DNA from: Salibacterium halotolerans
GTDB taxonomy: Bacteria; Bacillota; Bacilli; Bacillales; Marinococcaceae
Assembly (NCBI RefSeq): GCF_900115625.1
Contig: NZ_FOXD01000015.1
Coordinates: 1-64,000, forward strand
DNA: 64,000 bases
Reading direction: 5' to 3'
In this document: piece after piece, positions 62,361 to 64,000 of the stretch
Layout: each line of letters starts with the position of its first letter
Numbering within the stretch: position 1 is the first letter of the stretch
The notes under the pieces: generated by a model
Told to the model about the DNA's origin: nothing
Seen by the model: only the letters and a program-made list of their open reading frames with translations
The model's database searches: none
Position numbers and translations under genes: made by a program

Positions 62361-63287
62361 ATGTTGAAAAAAGGAATCCAGTTCTGGCGTAAAGCCACCC
62401 GTTCCTTCGCCCTTCCCGTCATCATCGTCCCGGTGCTGCTCGGTACAGCGGGCGCTTTTGCCTGGGAAGGCACCTTTCATTTTTTCTGGTTTTTGATTAC
62501 ATTGGTCGGCGCAGCGGCGGCGCACTTATTTTCCAATATGATTAATGATTTATGGGACTACCGCAACGGCGCGGATGAAGAGGTGGAGAAAGAAGAAGCC
62601 GCTATCGCTACCAATTCCAGGATTCTGCCGGCTGGCGCTATGTCGGAAAAAGCATTCGCCGCGGTAACATGGGGGTTATTTGCGGTGGCGGCTATCTGTG
62701 GTGTTATCATTGCGATAGGAAGAGGATGGCCGGTTCTCGGTATTGCCGCGCTCGGTGCATTGATCGCCTATTTTTACGTCGCACCGCCGCTTCAATTCGG
62801 CTATCGCGGCAAAGGCTACAGTGAGTTCGGTATTTTCACGGCGTTCGGTATTCTGCCGGTGATGGGAGCTTATTTCGTACAGACCGGAGCTTTTGATTTC
62901 CAGACGTTTCTATTATCTTTTCCCGTAGGTATTCTTACCACTCTGGTTCTGTATAACCATCACTTTCTGCATCCGCGTGCTGATGAGGCGGCGGGCAAAC
63001 GAACCGTTGTTGTCGTGCTTGGCGAAAAGAAAGGACTCATCCTTTCCAAATGGCTGACCGCTGCTGCGTTTGTTTTTGTTCTGGTCTGCGTGGTATTTCA
63101 GGCACTGCCGTGGTACGGTGTCATCAGTCTGCTCGGCTTCGTGCCGCTCATCCGGATGCACCGCTCGCTCGGCGACACCAATCCTCCGGACGCGTATCCG
63201 CCCTTTATGGGAGCAGCGCTGAAAGCATCAACGCGATGCGGGGGGCTGCAGATTATCGCGCTTATCATTCACGGTTTCATAACGTAA
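62361..63287 (+). CDS. UbiA-family prenyltransferase (MenA-like)
   Basis: Membrane prenyltransferase of 308 residues with about eight or nine helices. The first Asp-rich motif is NMINDLWDYRNGADE (Asn62, Asp63, Asp66). The second lies in NHHFLHPRADEAAGKRT, as in MenA-type 1,4-dihydroxy-2-naphthoate polyprenyltransferases of menaquinone synthesis. The main menA of bacilli is usually near other men genes, so this may be a paralogue with another aromatic acceptor. The ATG at 62361 has AAAAGGGGGG upstream. Confidence 0.78.
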   Translation: MLKKGIQFWRKATRSFALPVIIVPVLLGTAGAFAWEGTFHFFWFLITLVGAAAAHLFSNMINDLWDYRNGADEEVEKEEAAIATNSRILPAGAMSEKAFAAVTWGLFAVAAICGVIIAIGRGWPVLGIAALGALIAYFYVAPPLQFGYRGKGYSEFGIFTAFGILPVMGAYFVQTGAFDFQTFLLSFPVGILTTLVLYNHHFLHPRADEAAGKRTVVVVLGEKKGLILSKWLTAAAFVFVLVCVVFQALPWYGVISLLGFVPLIRMHRSLGDTNPPDAYPPFMGAALKASTRCGGLQIIALIIHGFIT

Positions 63288-63300
63288 GGAGGTCGAGAAA

Positions 63301-64000
63301 TGGCACAAAAATTTCAGCTTGGAGCATTTGATACGATTTTATCGGAAGACGGGCCGTGGCAGATCGGCGGCTTTCCACTTCGGGACGGAAGTTTCTGGAC
63401 GTACCGCGAACCCGAAGCCGTCGTGATTGTCCGAAACGGCATGCTGTACGTGCGGGCTCCGCTCAGCCGCAGCCACGACAACGTGCAGATTCTCGACAAC
63501 GCCAAGCATATGTATTACTCGAAAGAACCGGTCGAGGTCCCGGAAAACGGAGAAATCAGCTTTGAATTCCAGATCCGCGCCCGTACGCAGGATACCGTCC
63601 CGGGGGATCTGTATGACGGCTACGTGTCGTTGAACCTGCTTGATTTCACAACCGGCGCGGCGCTCGATTTCTTCGTCACCGATGATCAGTACGCGTCGGT
63701 ATACGGCGTGCTGCCGTTTCCAAATGTCGAAGTACCGGACACAGATCAGACGAAGTACTTCTGTATTTTCAAGGAAGATACGAAAAGCTTTGAAGAACGC
63801 GCCTTCAACACGTACCGGATCACCTACAACCGCGCGGCAGACGAAGTCGTATACTCGGTGAACGACGTAGAAGTGCGCCGGGAAGCGGACGTCCCGCTTA
63901 AACTCAATCAATTCACCGTCGGCCTTGGCATCATGACCGAAAAAGACCTCACCCCGGAAGGCAGCGTCTCCGTCCACGGCCAGACTGTCACCGGCGAATG
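63301..64000 (+). CDS. DUF6081-like protein, 3' end beyond the window
   Basis: An ATG at 63301, with AAGGAGGT nine bases upstream and 13 bases after the prenyltransferase stop, opens a frame that stays open to the window end (at least 233 codons). The sequence is rich in beta-strand patterns and aromatic residues, has no signal peptide, and includes ALDFFVTDDQYASVYGVLPF and FNTYRITYNRAADEVVYSVND. This pattern recalls the DUF6081 family of unknown function; the assignment is tentative. Probably co-transcribed with the prenyltransferase gene. Confidence 0.6.

Overview
The window comes from a Gram-positive, spore-forming member of the Bacillaceae. The evidence is spoIIR and spo0F, and a gene order (rpiB-ywlE-mntP-ywlC-spoIIR-prmC-prfA ... 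tdk ... rpmE-rho-glpX-murA-fsa-fba-spo0F-DUF2529-pyrG-rpoE ... argS-ywiB) that follows the oriC-proximal ywl/ywj/ywi segment of the Bacillus subtilis chromosome. Base composition looks close to half G+C by eye, several proteins are acidic, and an EutC-like cyclodeaminase is present. I infer a halophilic or alkaliphilic genus; this is not proven.

Layout. 1-5.6 kb: ywl block, with a dense DnaA-box cluster at ywlC/spoIIR. 5.7-9.6 kb: glycerol dehydrogenase, a CoA-disulfide-reductase-like flavoprotein and a small lipoprotein, separated by unusual repeat arrays. 9.8-25.3 kb: tdk, an MntR-type mntABCD operon, rpmE2, rho, glpX, murA, fsa, fba, spo0F, pyrG (with a CTP-sensing GGGC start and attenuator) and rpoE. 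25.5-27.8 kb: cardiolipin synthase, a hydrolase and a decayed xapX gene. 27.9-32.9 kb: a chitobiose/cellobiose PTS cluster with a GH4 enzyme, a GntR regulator and a ChbG deacetylase. 33-38 kb: argS, ywiB, a cyclodeaminase and an aldo/keto reductase. 38-43 kb: a surface-fibre operon (two SipW-type signal peptidases, a TasA/CalY-like subunit, a TapA-like protein with a very long acidic tail, an LPQTG protein and a class D sortase). 43-46 kb: M42 peptidase and Bcr-type exporter. 45.6-50.8 kb: an RpiR regulator divergent from a dedicated ECF transporter plus a PHP hydrolase. 50.9-53 kb: PTS-dependent dihydroxyacetone kinase dhaKLM. 53-57.5 kb: MFS transporter and a Fur-type siderophore importer lacking its ATPase. 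58-61 kb: csoR-copZ-copA with three CsoR-like boxes. 61-62.2 kb: HepT/MntA toxin-antitoxin pair and a 46-residue ORF. 62.3 kb to the edge: a MenA-like prenyltransferase and a truncated DUF6081-like gene.

The genes connect metabolically. GldA makes dihydroxyacetone and DhaKLM phosphorylates it. Fba, GlpX and Fsa handle the resulting triose and hexose phosphates. Mn import (MntABCD) and export (MntP), copper export and siderophore uptake form a metal-homeostasis set.

The most unusual structure is not a gene. At least seven gene-free gaps carry short words arranged with a conserved period: about 51-53 bp per pair of inverted words at most of them (one array shortens to 41 bp), or exactly 21 bp for direct words at two others. 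The word itself changes from gap to gap. I know of no described element class with this behaviour. The second highlight is the sortase-equipped TasA/TapA-like fibre operon.
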